This document shows, piece after piece, positions 28,228-37,006 of a DNA stretch of 64,000 nt. Position 1 is the first letter of the stretch. Each line of letters opens with the position of its first letter. This stretch comes from AP-15 sp963775875 (GTDB lineage: Bacteria; Pseudomonadota; Alphaproteobacteria; ATCC43930; CGMCC-115725). The stretch covers positions 31,411 through 95,410 of the forward strand of contig CAVZKP010000040.1 in the NCBI GenBank assembly GCA_963775875.1, given 5' to 3'. The notes beneath the pieces were generated by a model that made no database searches, was not told the origin of the DNA, and saw only the letters and a program-made list of their open reading frames with translations. The position numbers were made by a program, and so were the translations under genes.

Positions 28228-28418
28228 CGATCGATCGCCTGGCCTCTGCCAACGTAGATCACTGAGGCCGCGCCGCACCGAAGACCTTTGCCGGTATTTG
28301 TTGCTATTCCTCCTGCTCGATGATGGATCGGCACTTTTCTATCCGATCAGCCACGGGCAGCACAGCACAAGGTCACACATGAACAAATAAGCAACTTTAC
28401 TGGCACTATGGCATTCAA

Positions 28419-28446
28419 CCTCGACCCCGCTGGTGCGGGGCCGAGG
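28419..28446 (-). terminator. hairpin downstream of the CmcJ-like gene
   Basis: CCTCGACCCCGC (28419-28430) and GCGGGGCCGAGG (28435-28446) pair over 12 positions with one A/C mismatch around a TGGT loop. It starts 15 bases after the stop of the minus-strand gene. The following minus-strand bases (TTGAATG) give only a weak T-tract, so it is a probable but imperfect terminator. Confidence 0.45.
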
Positions 28447-28460
28447 CGAGATGGCAAGGG

Positions 28461-29294
28461 TCAGTTCGGGTGGAAGACGAGGGTGCGCAGCTCGATGCTT
28501 TCGCGCGGGAAGGCGTCGGGCGGAGTGGTCGGGTCGGTGAACGAGGTGTGCGGCATGAAGCGGGCGCGGCCGTCGGTCTTGGTGTCGGCTATCTTCAGCA
28601 ACAACGCCTGATCGCGCCGCATCTCGGGCACGTAGTACCATTCATGCGCCGGGTTCCAGGTCACCGAATAGGTCTCGCCGACCCGGTCGCGATAAACGAG
28701 GTCGGACGGCACCAGATCCTTGGGGTCGACCGTGCGGGCGTCGCACACCGCCAGCGGCGCGTCCTGTAATGGCCCGCGGATCGGGCGCCACAGATTGATC
28801 ACCTGGACCCGGCCCTTCAGCAATTCCTCGGCCTCGTCGGGCAGCAGGTCGCGGACCCGTTGCGGACCGGAGCGCGCGGTGTGGTCGACATGGACGCGGG
28901 TCGCCGGCTGGCGCGGTCCGCCGGCCACGCGGTCGGTCTGACCCGGCACGCGGCGGCGCTGCAGATGATCGAAGATGAAGACGCGGCTGGCGCCGGTCTG
29001 CTCGGCGATAAAGCGCTCCGCCTCCGGGTAATAGACCCGGCGCACCTCGTCATCGTCCCAGAAATCGCGCACCGCGGTCTTTTGCTCGACCAGCGCGAAG
29101 CCCTGGCGATCGAGGTCGATTTCCGAGGCGATCGGCCGCATGTCGCGGATATGCACCCGGTGCGGCTCGTGCGCCATGTTCGAGCGGACATCGCCGGGCG
29201 CCGTCTCATAGGCGAAATAGCGCGGGCGCTCGGTCATCGGCGCCAGATAGTTCAGCTCGCCCTCGACATAGGGCAGATCGGCAAAGCTGGTCAT
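28461..29294 (-). CDS. CmcJ/NvfI-like oxidoreductase
   Basis: A 277-residue protein of the family that includes CmcJ (cephamycin C7-hydroxylation partner) and fungal AsaB/NvfI oxygenases. Signatures are FIFDHLQRRRVPGQ, RVHVDHTARSGPQRVRDLLP (with the conserved HxDxT) and VINLWRPIRGPLQDAPLAVCD. The end has HTSFTDPTTPPDAFPRESIELRTL. Members are proposed Fe/2-oxoglutarate-type oxygenases or hydroxylases of small molecules. ATG 29294 follows a GGAG-like site; the upstream open frame has no family match. Substrate unknown, but it lies among other small-molecule oxidoreductases. Confidence 0.8.
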   Translation of the reverse strand: MTSFADLPYVEGELNYLAPMTERPRYFAYETAPGDVRSNMAHEPHRVHIRDMRPIASEIDLDRQGFALVEQKTAVRDFWDDDEVRRVYYPEAERFIAEQTGASRVFIFDHLQRRRVPGQTDRVAGGPRQPATRVHVDHTARSGPQRVRDLLPDEAEELLKGRVQVINLWRPIRGPLQDAPLAVCDARTVDPKDLVPSDLVYRDRVGETYSVTWNPAHEWYYVPEMRRDQALLLKIADTKTDGRARFMPHTSFTDPTTPPDAFPRESIELRTLVFHPN

Positions 29295-29559
29295 CGTTCG
29301 ATCCTCCGTGGGGGTTGTCAGATTGCTGGTCGATCGGGCGAAAAAGCCGGCATGCGTCAAAAGCACAGGAATTTGCGCCATTCCGGCGAATCTTGGAACT
29401 CTTTCGATAGGTGCGACGCCGGCGGAACCGGGGCGGCGCGTCGAAGCCATGTTTCAACGACGCGGCGAGCAGCATGGATCATGCCCACCGGCCGCCGGTC
29501 GGGTACTGCCTGCGTCGCCGACCGAACCCAGCCGGCGGCGGCGTCGATCATCGGAGGCA

Positions 29560-29796
29560 TCATTCCCTCCAAAACGGCTTGTCGCTCAGATACTCGGCGT
29601 CGGCGCGGGTGATGCCGATATCGGCGAGCATCCTGTTGTCGAGTGTGGCGAGACTGGCCCGATCGCGGGAGCGCCGACGCCATTCGCGCAACATCGCCAA
29701 AATTCGCCCCGCAGCGGCGCTAGCCGATTGCGCTGCGGAGCGCCGCCGAGGCCCGGCTAACCTTCCCGGCATGGCCTCGAACCGGATCGCACTCAT
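29560..29796 (-). CDS. DUF1127 small arginine-rich protein
   Basis: A 78-residue protein whose C-terminal half (MLREWRRRSRDRASLATLDN then RMLADIGITRADAEYLSDKPFW) is a DUF1127 domain. Members are small basic proteins of proteobacteria, some implicated in RNA or phosphate/carbon regulation. ATG 29796 is preceded by AGGAGATTTC; a longer frame to 29832 has no better signal. It is divergent from the LysR gene at 29927, an arrangement that suggests the regulator controls it. Confidence 0.8.
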   Translation of the reverse strand: MSAIRFEAMPGRLAGPRRRSAAQSASAAAGRILAMLREWRRRSRDRASLATLDNRMLADIGITRADAEYLSDKPFWRE

Positions 29797-29926
29797 ATGA
29801 AATCTCCTAAACCCAGCATGCATTCCCGACAAGTCTTCGAGAATGTCCTTGCCATGTAGATGGCTGATACAACATTCATCTGCAAACGAGAGTTTTTCAG
29901 CGACAGCTTAGAATTTCTCATCCCGG
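29797..29926. promoter_or_regulatory. divergent control region between DUF1127 and lysR genes
   Basis: This 130-base AT-richer gap separates two divergent starts. It holds an imperfect dyad AGATG (29858-29862) ... CATCT (29877-29881), spaced like a LysR operator half-site pair, but no canonical T-N11-A box was confirmed. Inference from gene arrangement. Confidence 0.3.
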
Positions 29927-30859
29927 ATGAACGACCATCTACCCCCTCTCGGCGCGTTGCGGGCTTTCGAAGCGGCGGCGCGGCATATGAGCTTCAGCAA
30001 GGCTGCCGAGGAGCTGTTCGTCACCCCTGCCGCGATCAGCCATCAAATCCACACCCTGGAGCAGGATCTCGGGGTCAGGCTGTTTCACCGCCTCAACCGC
30101 TCGGTCGAACTGACCGCGTCGGCGCGGGTGCTGCTCCCCGGGCTGTCGGAAGCCTTTGCCGGGATCCAGTCATCAGTCAGACGCCTGCGGGCGCACAACG
30201 ACACCGGAACCTTGACGGTGACCGCCTCGCCCTCTTTCGCCGCCAAATGGCTGGTGCTGCGGCTGCACCGGTTCCAGAAAATTTGCGCCCAGGTCGATGT
30301 GCGGATTTCCGCCACCGACGAGGTCGTCGATCTGACCAAGGGCGATTTCGACATCGCCATCCGCTACGGCGCCGGGCATTACCCCGGGCTCGATGTCGAG
30401 TTACTGTTTACCAACGAGGTGTTCCCGGCGTGCAGCCCGCGATTGCTGATGGCCGGCCCGCCGTTGCGCACGCCCGACGATCTGCGCCACCACGCGCTGA
30501 TCCACGATCAGGCGGTCGAGCGCGATCCGCTGGTGCCGACCTGGCCGATGTGGCTCAAAGCCGCTGGGGTCAAGGACGTGCCGGCGACCGCCGGGCTCAG
30601 CTTCAACAATATGAGCCTGGCGCTCGATGCGGCGATCGCCGGCCATGGCGTGGTGCTGGCCTACAGCACGATCGCCGCCGCCGACCTCGCCGCCGGCCGG
30701 CTGGTGCGGCTGTTCTCATTGGCGCTGCCCGACCAGTTCGCCTACTACGTCGTGACCGCGCCGGGCGCGCTCGAGCGGCCGAAAATTCGGGCGTTCCGCC
30801 AATGGCTGCGCGAAGAGGCCGACCGGCAGCCCGAGGCGGCGGCGGCAACGCCGGAATGA
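29927..30859 (+). CDS. LysR-family regulator (GcvA-like)
   Basis: A 310-residue transcription factor. An N-terminal winged helix (LGALRAFEAAARHMSFSKAA, then ELFVTPAAISHQIHTLEQDL) opens with the PL-x-ALRAFEAAARH start typical of the GcvA subgroup. The C-terminal effector-binding domain begins near residue 90 (TLTVTASPSFAAKWLVLRL) and includes GDFDIAIRYGAGHYPG, also GcvA-like. Ligand and targets are unknown; the adjacent divergent DUF1127 gene is the obvious candidate target. Confidence 0.88.
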   Translation: MNDHLPPLGALRAFEAAARHMSFSKAAEELFVTPAAISHQIHTLEQDLGVRLFHRLNRSVELTASARVLLPGLSEAFAGIQSSVRRLRAHNDTGTLTVTASPSFAAKWLVLRLHRFQKICAQVDVRISATDEVVDLTKGDFDIAIRYGAGHYPGLDVELLFTNEVFPACSPRLLMAGPPLRTPDDLRHHALIHDQAVERDPLVPTWPMWLKAAGVKDVPATAGLSFNNMSLALDAAIAGHGVVLAYSTIAAADLAAGRLVRLFSLALPDQFAYYVVTAPGALERPKIRAFRQWLREEADRQPEAAAATPE

Positions 30860-30911
30860 GCGCCGCCGAGACGCGAGGCTCGCCGCCCTACACGCACACA
30901 GAGCGGCGGGC

Positions 30912-31595
30912 TCACCGCAGCAGAACGGCCGACCGGCGGTCGTCTGCCGCGATGCGGCGCCAGCCGAGCAGGCCCAGCGCGAGCAAGGCGCCGCCGAGCA
31001 GCGGCAACGATGCGGGCTCGGGCGCGTCGACGATTGCGGCATCGATGCTGGTCAGGCTGTTCGAACCCGCGGTTATCGTCAGGATCTCGGTCAGGGAGTA
31101 AGGGCCGCTAATCGGTGGCTCCGAGACCAGGCTCGCCTGATTGTCGGATAATCCGCTCGACAGCAGGCTGCCCGTGCCAAATTGCGTGTTCGTCGTGTCG
31201 TAATAGGTCGACATCAGCGCGCTGCTGTTTGAATATATTCCGCTGATTTCGCTGAGGAATTCTTTGGCGGCGGTGGTAGTGGTGAAATTGGTCTCGCTTA
31301 GCGAAACCGTCAGCGTGCCGCCCGACGTACCGGTGGCCAGATCAAGCGACGTCAGGTCGAGGATCGGGTCCGCCGCCGCCCCTACCGCCGGGAACCCGGC
31401 GCCGATATCGATACTGGTGGTGAAATTGCCGATGGCCCCGGAATAGGACGCCGTTCCGGGGCTTGCCAAATCATTGGCGGTCCCGGTGTTGACGCCATCG
31501 GTGGCCGACAGAAAGATCTCTGCGCGAGCCTGGGATGCATATCCGGCGGCGACGGCCAATGCTGCGATCGTCAGCGACTTGCACAGGATGTTCAT
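30912..31595 (-). CDS. PEP-CTERM sorting domain protein
   Basis: A 227-residue secreted protein. It has a signal peptide (SLTIAALAVAAGYASQARAE), a Ser/Thr-rich extracellular region, and a C-terminal PEP-CTERM signal: PEPAS, the helix LPLLGGALLALGLLGW, then the basic tail RRIAADDRR. PEP-CTERM proteins are processed by an exosortase and often relate to exopolysaccharide or biofilm. No exosortase gene lies in the window. The upstream 31596-31800 region is AT-rich and probably holds its promoter. The central domain has no named family. Confidence 0.85.
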   Translation of the reverse strand: MNILCKSLTIAALAVAAGYASQARAEIFLSATDGVNTGTANDLASPGTASYSGAIGNFTTSIDIGAGFPAVGAAADPILDLTSLDLATGTSGGTLTVSLSETNFTTTTAAKEFLSEISGIYSNSSALMSTYYDTTNTQFGTGSLLSSGLSDNQASLVSEPPISGPYSLTEILTITAGSNSLTSIDAAIVDAPEPASLPLLGGALLALGLLGWRRIAADDRRSAVLLR

Positions 31596-31891
31596 AACAC
31601 TAACCCTCTTAGTAAACTCTTATGTCGCTGGCGGTCTCTGCCCGCGACGTCGGAATTTACGAAAGAGAAACCAATATTTCGATAAAATAGAAGGTTAACA
31701 AGTCGATATTCGTAGTTAATTTAACTATGCGTAAGTCTGCCGCTGGTGCGCTGTCGTCGCTGTTGCCTTAGCAGCGTCGGCTGGCCGTCATCAGGAAGAT
31801 AGCTACCAAACCGGTTGGCAACCCCGGCTCGTCGCCGAGCGGGCGGGCCGCCGCTCAAAGCAGGGCGGCGGCGCGGCCGGCGGCGCCGGCC
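31596..31891. other. AT-rich intergenic region upstream of the PEP-CTERM gene
   Basis: About 300 bases, distinctly AT-richer (31660-31730) than the surrounding DNA. It probably contains the PEP-CTERM promoter and leader. No gene, clear -35/-10 pair or repeat was recognised. Confidence 0.4.
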
Positions 31892-32677
31892 TTATCCCAT
31901 CGTCGAGTTGAACGCGCCGCCATCGAGCAGCAGGTTCTGGCCGACGATGAAGCCGGACGAAGCGGCGCACAAAAAGGCGCAGGCATCGCCGAATTCGGCC
32001 GGATCTCCGACCCGGCCGGCCGGGTTGGCCTGGCCGCGCTTGGCCAGCAGTTCGTCGAACGAGATGTTCTGCCGCCGCGCCTCGAACTCGATGCCCGAAC
32101 GCAGCCGGTCGGTCAGAAACGGGCCGGGGAGCAGGCCGTTGATCGTCACATTGTACTTCGCCACCTGGCGGGCGATGCCGGCGCAGAAGGCGGTGAGCCC
32201 GGCCCGCGCGCCGTTGCTCATGCCCAGATTGGCGATCGGCGATTTGACCGAGCCCGAGGTGATATTGACGATGCGGCCGAACTTGCGCTCGCACATGCCG
32301 TCGACCACCGCCTTGATCAGCATGATCGGGGTCAGCATGTTGGCGTTGACCGCCTTTTGCCAGTCCTCGACCGACCAATCGCGAAAATCGCCGTGCGGCG
32401 GCCCGCCGCAATTGTTGACCAGGATGTCGGGCGCGGGGCAGGCGGCGAGCGCCGCGGCGCGGCCGGCTTCGGTCGAGATATCGCCGGCGACCGCCGTCAC
32501 CCTGGCGCCGGTCTCCTGGCGGATCTCCGCGGCGGTCTGTTCCAGCGTCTCCCTGGTGCGCGCGGTGATCGTCAATTCGACCCCGGCGCGCGCCAGCGCC
32601 GTGGCGCAGGCCCGCCCCAGCCCCTTGCTTGCCGCACAGACGATGGCCTTGCGGCCGCGAATGCGCAAATCCAGCAT
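31892..32677 (-). CDS. SDR-family oxidoreductase with altered catalytic motif
   Basis: A 261-residue Rossmann protein like FabG-type short-chain dehydrogenases. It has the cofactor loop with GLG (CAASKGLGRACATALARAG), an NNCGG motif in place of NNAG, and Ser143 in VNITSGSVKSP. The usual YxxxK is replaced by Ser154-x-x-x-Arg158 in LGMSNGARAGLTAF. The C-terminus ends with GQNLLLDGGAFNSTMG, as in other 3-oxoacyl-reductase-like members. The substitution occurs in a recognised divergent branch, so the protein may use another mechanism or not be a typical reductase. Substrate unknown. Confidence 0.85.
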   Translation of the reverse strand: MLDLRIRGRKAIVCAASKGLGRACATALARAGVELTITARTRETLEQTAAEIRQETGARVTAVAGDISTEAGRAAALAACPAPDILVNNCGGPPHGDFRDWSVEDWQKAVNANMLTPIMLIKAVVDGMCERKFGRIVNITSGSVKSPIANLGMSNGARAGLTAFCAGIARQVAKYNVTINGLLPGPFLTDRLRSGIEFEARRQNISFDELLAKRGQANPAGRVGDPAEFGDACAFLCAASSGFIVGQNLLLDGGAFNSTMG

Positions 32678-32795
32678 GTCTTCCTCCCGTCCTTGTGGAT
32701 CAGCTTGGCGGCAACGGTGTAGCCTGGATCGTCATTGCCGGCGACCGGAAAGAGCGGGGCCGGCGACGGCAGAGAATGGTGCGAAAGGCAGCCCT

Positions 32796-33011
32796 TTGAA
32801 GCTGACCCTGATCCTCGATACGGCGCAAGCCGGCGTCTGCGCCAGCCTGTTCGAAGAATGGGAGGATGCCGGCGGCACGGCAAAAATGGCGCCAATGATC
32901 CGCCACTTCGACTCCGACGCACAAGCGGTGGTCTGGGCCCGCTCGCTGGCGCGCCGCCGCGGGCTGGGCCAGGTCTATCTGACCGACAACCGCAAAACCG
33001 CCCGGCGCTGA
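32796..33011 (+). CDS. small hypothetical protein
   Basis: A 71-residue soluble protein starting at TTG 32796 (KLTLILDTAQAGVCASLFEEW) after GAAAGGCAGCCC. The residue pattern is that of a folded protein (hydrophobic strands, then AVVWARSLARRRGLGQVYLTDN) and not of shadow translation, but I do not recognise a family. It lies in the gap between the divergent SDR gene and the convergent glycine-zipper lipoprotein gene. Confidence 0.45.
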   Translation: MKLTLILDTAQAGVCASLFEEWEDAGGTAKMAPMIRHFDSDAQAVVWARSLARRRGLGQVYLTDNRKTARR

Positions 33012-33052
33012 ACCCGGTGGGGTTCGGTTGGGCGATTATCGGATTTGATCAA

Positions 33053-33628
33053 TCAATAAGGCTGGCCATAGGGCGGCGACCCATAGCCCGGCGGCGCATA
33101 ACCAGGCGGGCCGTAACCAGGCGGGCCATAACCAGACGGCGCGCCATAAGGCGGCGGCGGGTTGTAGCCAGGGTAGATCGGCGCACCGGGCGGAGGCGCG
33201 AACCCTGGCACTTGGTTGCCGCGGGCTGCCATGCATTCGCCGTACAGGACGTCGTATTGCTGCTGCAGCGACATCTGCGCATAGCCGGCGCCGCTGGCCC
33301 CCGCCACTGTGCCGAGGGCCGCACCCGAGGCCGCGCCGATCGCCGCGCCTCGGCCGCCCCCGATCGCCGCACCGAGCCCGGCGCCCAGCGCGGTGCCGAT
33401 GATCGCGCTGCCGACCGCCTGGTTGTTTGCGGCGTAGGCTCCCGCCGCGGTCTGGTTATAGGCGTATTGCCCACAGACCTGCTGGTCGGCAGCAAAGGCG
33501 TCGAACGTCTTGCCCGGCCCGGGTGCGACCGGGATCGTCGGAGCCATCGGCGGCGCGACGCACGCCGCCAACGAGACCAGCAGCGCCACGGCGCCAACCG
33601 CGCGTGGATCGATGCGCATCATGTTCAT
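33053..33628 (-). CDS. glycine-zipper lipoprotein with Pro/Gly/Tyr-rich tail
   Basis: A 191-residue envelope lipoprotein. The signal peptide ends in lipobox SLAAC, followed by a QQVCGQYAYNQTAAGAYAA segment. A glycine-zipper domain spans roughly residues 70-110 (GTALGAGLGAAIGGGRGAA, then AIGAASGAALGTVAGASGAG), as in 17-kDa antigen/YMGG-type proteins. The last 50 residues are a low-complexity GYGPPGYGPPGYAPP repeat. Such proteins sit in the outer membrane or periplasm; function unknown. ATG 33628 is the start that gives the signal peptide. Confidence 0.75.
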   Translation of the reverse strand: MNMMRIDPRAVGAVALLVSLAACVAPPMAPTIPVAPGPGKTFDAFAADQQVCGQYAYNQTAAGAYAANNQAVGSAIIGTALGAGLGAAIGGGRGAAIGAASGAALGTVAGASGAGYAQMSLQQQYDVLYGECMAARGNQVPGFAPPPGAPIYPGYNPPPPYGAPSGYGPPGYGPPGYAPPGYGSPPYGQPY

Positions 33629-33734
33629 GACCCGTTCTGTCAATCCTGAACGATCTTGAAGCGGCGGCTTGTTCCACGCAAGCGCTAACGGCGGGGGTTG
33701 GCACGCCTCCTCTCGCGACGGTAGCCGAGCCATC

Positions 33735-34754
33735 CTACCGAGCGGTAAATTCGGGCATGACCTCTTGGGCAAAGGTTCGAAGCGCCGAGAGCGAGCCGCC
33801 GACATCGATGACCATGACATATTCGACGCCGCCCGCCTCGAGCTGCTTGAGCCGGCCGACGATCTCTTCCGGGGTGCCGATTAGCGCATCGGTTTCGGTG
33901 GCCCGATGCATATCTGCGGCTGACATCGCCCGGCGCGGCCGGCCGAGCGACGGCGAGCCGCCGGTCGGCGACAGCGACAATTGTTGGACGTTGCGCATAA
34001 AGGTCATGCGCAATTCGTGCGCCGCTTGGCGTTCGGCCGGGGTCGTCGCGATATGCAATGCCCGGGTCAGCCCGACGCTCATCGGGTCGAATTGCCGGCC
34101 TTGCGCCTCGACCGCCTTGCGGTAGATCCCGATATTCTCGGCGACGAGCTGCGGACTGCCGGCCTGGCCGAGCAGCAGGTTGAACCCGTCCTCGGCGGCC
34201 TTGCCGATTGATGGCGCGCTGTGGGCGCCGATCCATAATGGCGGATGCGGCTTTTGCACCGGCGCCGGCTCGATAACGACGTCCTCGTAATGCCAGCGCT
34301 TGCCGTGATGCGAGAAGCGGCCCTTCGTCGTCCACGCCTTGCGCAGAAATTCGACCGCCTCGTCGTAGCGCTCGCCGGCTTCCTCCATCGGCATGCAGAA
34401 GCCGTGGAATTCGCCCCAGCGGTAGCCCTTGCCGATGCCGAGATCAAGGCGCCCGTTCGACAGCAGGTCCAATGTCGCCGCCTGCTCGGCGAGCAATGCC
34501 GGATTGTGCCACGGCAACACCAAGACCGCAGTGCCGAGCCGGATGCGCGAGGTCTTCGCCGCCAGATAGGTCAGAAAGCTCAAGGTCGCCGAGATCTGCC
34601 CAAACCCGGTGAAATGATGCTCGACCAAAAAGACGCTGTAAAAACCAAGCGCTTCGGCTTCGCAGATATAGTCGATGTAATCGGTGTAGATCCGGCTGTC
34701 GCTGGCCTGCTCGCCGATCTCGGTGCGCGCGCCGCCGAACAATCCGAAACGCAT
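33735..34754 (-). CDS. LLM-class flavin-dependent oxidoreductase
   Basis: A 339-residue bacterial luciferase-like monooxygenase (TIM-barrel, F420/FMN dependent). Family features are FYSVFLVEHHFTGFG near residue 40, IRLGTAVLVLPWHNPALLAEQAA, NGRLDLGIGKGYRWGEFHGF and PHPPLWIGAHSAPSIGKAAEDG. Members oxidise alkanes, sulfonates, aldehydes or xenobiotics with reduced flavin. It is the third gene of a minus-strand set: aldo/keto reductase, LLM oxidoreductase, then this one, 34 bases after the second. Substrate unknown. Confidence 0.88.
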   Translation of the reverse strand: MRFGLFGGARTEIGEQASDSRIYTDYIDYICEAEALGFYSVFLVEHHFTGFGQISATLSFLTYLAAKTSRIRLGTAVLVLPWHNPALLAEQAATLDLLSNGRLDLGIGKGYRWGEFHGFCMPMEEAGERYDEAVEFLRKAWTTKGRFSHHGKRWHYEDVVIEPAPVQKPHPPLWIGAHSAPSIGKAAEDGFNLLLGQAGSPQLVAENIGIYRKAVEAQGRQFDPMSVGLTRALHIATTPAERQAAHELRMTFMRNVQQLSLSPTGGSPSLGRPRRAMSAADMHRATETDALIGTPEEIVGRLKQLEAGGVEYVMVIDVGGSLSALRTFAQEVMPEFTAR

Positions 34755-34788
34755 GACTTGTCCTCCTCAGCTCGCGCCGCCCGGGCCG

Positions 34789-35838
34789 TTAATGAAAGCG
34801 CGGCATGACTTCCTCGCACATCAGCCGGATCGCGTTCAGCACCCGAGGGTGCGGGATGCGACCGCCGCAATTGAGTTCAGCCAGGATGCCGTCGAGCCCG
34901 ATCTCCTCGTCGACCTCGCGCAGCCGGTCGGCAAAGCCCTCGGGCGACCCGACCAGGACCTGGCCGCGCAGCGCGTCTTCGTAGGAGAGGTTGCGCAGCC
35001 GCTCGGCCCGGCGGACCCGCTGCTCGGCGGCGGGACCGCCCGAACGCCGCGCCGAATCGATCGCCAGATCGGCCTGGCGCTGGAAAAAATTCATCAGGCT
35101 GTCGCGCAACTCGTCGCGGGCGCGCTCCTCGGTCTCGGCGATATAGGCCGGAACCCGCAGATAGACCTGGCCCCGCCCCGGATGGCCGGCGGCGGCGTAG
35201 GCCTCGCGGTAGGCGCGGATACCGGGGATCAGCTCGGAAAAGGTGCCGTTGCGCACCGCGACAAAGACCGGATGGCCCTGCGCGCCGATCTGCGGAAAGG
35301 TGTCGGCGCTGGCGGCGGCGATGCGGATCGGCGGATGCGGAAGCTGATAGGGCTTGGGAACAAGGGTCACATTGTCGAAGCTGTAATATCTGCCCTGATA
35401 GGAAAACGCCTCCTGGGTCCATGCCCGCTCGATGATTTCGAGGGTCTCGGCAAAGCGCTCGCGGCTTTCGTCGTAGGAGATGCCGTAATCCTCGTAGGTG
35501 CGCACGACGCCGCTACGCCCGACCCCGAAAATCAGCCTGCCGCGGCTCAGCTGGTCGACGGTCGCCGCCTCCTCGGCAAGCCGCAACGGGTGGCATAGCG
35601 GCAAAACCTGGACGGCGATGCCGATCTTGATCCGCCGGGTGCGCGCAGCGATGGCGTTGGCGACGCCGAGCGGCGCCGACATCACCGAGCGCTGCGGCGC
35701 CCCGTGCAATTCGGCGAGCCACATCGCATCGAGACCCCAGCGGTCGGCGGCTTCGACCTGCTCCAGCGCCTCGTCGAAGGCATCCGCCTGGCTGCGTCCC
35801 GGCAAGGCCGGAAATTCGTGGAACATGCCGAATTCCAT
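34789..35838 (-). CDS. LLM-class flavin-dependent oxidoreductase, second paralogue
   Basis: A 349-residue luciferase-like monooxygenase starting at ATG 35838, preceded by CAGGAGCAGAAC. It shares the family layout (EAADRWGLDAMWLAELHGAP, IKIGIAVQVLPLCHPLRLAEEAA, SRGRLIFGVGRSGVVRTYE, QLPHPPIRIAAASADTFP) but differs clearly in sequence from its neighbour, so the pair are paralogues and not a recent duplication. It follows the aldo/keto reductase by 14 bases, indicating one transcript. Substrate unknown. Confidence 0.88.
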   Translation of the reverse strand: MEFGMFHEFPALPGRSQADAFDEALEQVEAADRWGLDAMWLAELHGAPQRSVMSAPLGVANAIAARTRRIKIGIAVQVLPLCHPLRLAEEAATVDQLSRGRLIFGVGRSGVVRTYEDYGISYDESRERFAETLEIIERAWTQEAFSYQGRYYSFDNVTLVPKPYQLPHPPIRIAAASADTFPQIGAQGHPVFVAVRNGTFSELIPGIRAYREAYAAAGHPGRGQVYLRVPAYIAETEERARDELRDSLMNFFQRQADLAIDSARRSGGPAAEQRVRRAERLRNLSYEDALRGQVLVGSPEGFADRLREVDEEIGLDGILAELNCGGRIPHPRVLNAIRLMCEEVMPRFH

Positions 35839-35852
35839 GTTCTGCTCCTGCT

Positions 35853-36833
35853 TCAGATGCCGAGGGTCCGGGCATAGGCCTCGGGGTAGCGCGGACCGGC
35901 GGCGGCGCCCGGCCCAAAGATCTCGTCGAGCGTCCGCAACGTCGCCGCGGACAGCACAATCTCTGCCGCCGCGGCATTCTCCTCGAGCCGATGCTGGTGG
36001 CTGGTCCCGGGGATCGGCACGATGGTATCGCCGCGCGACAATACCCAGGCGATCGCCAGCTGCGCCGGGCTGCACCCTTCGACTGCCGCGAGCCGTCGCG
36101 ACACGGCGACAAAGTCGAGGTTGCGCCGCAAATTCTCGCCTTCGAAACGCGGCATATGCCGGCGCGCGTCTTTGTCGGCGAGATCGTCCGCAGACGCGAC
36201 CGTGCCGGTCAGGAAGCCGCGGCCGAGCGGGCTGTAGGCGACAAAGCCGATGCCGAGCTTCTGGCAGAGCGGCAGGATGGTGTCTTCGACTTCGCGCGAC
36301 CACAAAGAATACTCGATCTGCACGGCGCTCATCGGATGGGTCGCATGCGCCCGCCGGATCGTCTCCGCCCCGGCTTCCGAGATGCCGAGAAACCGGACCT
36401 TGCCCTGGCGCACCAGGTCGGCCATCGCGCCGACGGTATCCTCGATCGGCACCCGGGGATCGACGCGGTGGATGTAATAGAGGTCGATAAATCCGGTACC
36501 GAGCCGGGCAAGGCTCCGCTCGCAGGCGAGCCGCACATATTCCGGCCGGCCGTCGCCAGCCGCCGAACCGTCGGGATTGCGCCCCATATTGCCGAATTTG
36601 GTCGCGACCACGTATTTGTCGCGGCGCCCTTTGAGCGCGCGCGCGATCAGTTCCTCGTTGCGGCCGCTTCCATAGGCGTCGGAACTGTCGAGAAAGTCGA
36701 CGCCGATTTCGGCAGCGCGCTCCAGGGTTGCGAGCGCCGAGGCGGGATCGGGTTCGCCATAGAAGGGCGTCATCGTGGCGCAGCCGAGGCCGATCGCCGA
36801 TACTTCCAGTTCACCGAGCTTGCGGCGCTGCAT
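35853..36833 (-). CDS. aldo/keto reductase
   Basis: A 326-residue NADPH-dependent TIM-barrel oxidoreductase. Catalytic residues are visible: Asp and Tyr in DFLDSSDAYGSGRNEEL, Lys in YVVATKFGN, and His in IDLYYIHRVDPRVP. The cofactor region FVAYSPLGRGFLTG and PIPGTSHQHRLEENAAA match the AKR13/YakC-like group. ATG 36833 is preferred because the GAGGA site is six bases upstream; ATG 36839 would be too close. First gene of the AKR-LLM-LLM set. Confidence 0.88.
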   Translation of the reverse strand: MQRRKLGELEVSAIGLGCATMTPFYGEPDPASALATLERAAEIGVDFLDSSDAYGSGRNEELIARALKGRRDKYVVATKFGNMGRNPDGSAAGDGRPEYVRLACERSLARLGTGFIDLYYIHRVDPRVPIEDTVGAMADLVRQGKVRFLGISEAGAETIRRAHATHPMSAVQIEYSLWSREVEDTILPLCQKLGIGFVAYSPLGRGFLTGTVASADDLADKDARRHMPRFEGENLRRNLDFVAVSRRLAAVEGCSPAQLAIAWVLSRGDTIVPIPGTSHQHRLEENAAAAEIVLSAATLRTLDEIFGPGAAAGPRYPEAYARTLGI

Positions 36834-37006
36834 GGTCATTCCTCTTTCGCCCAGCCGGCCCATCTGATCGGGCGGGCCGCCCCGCTCCGAACAAATATCG
36901 ACCGTTACCCAATCTAGCGTGAGTTGCTCGCGGTGCGGAGGATTTCCGCCCGCTTGGCTGCAGTCGTGGTGATGACAGTCCCGCGACGGCGCACTAAGCT
37001 TGCGCC

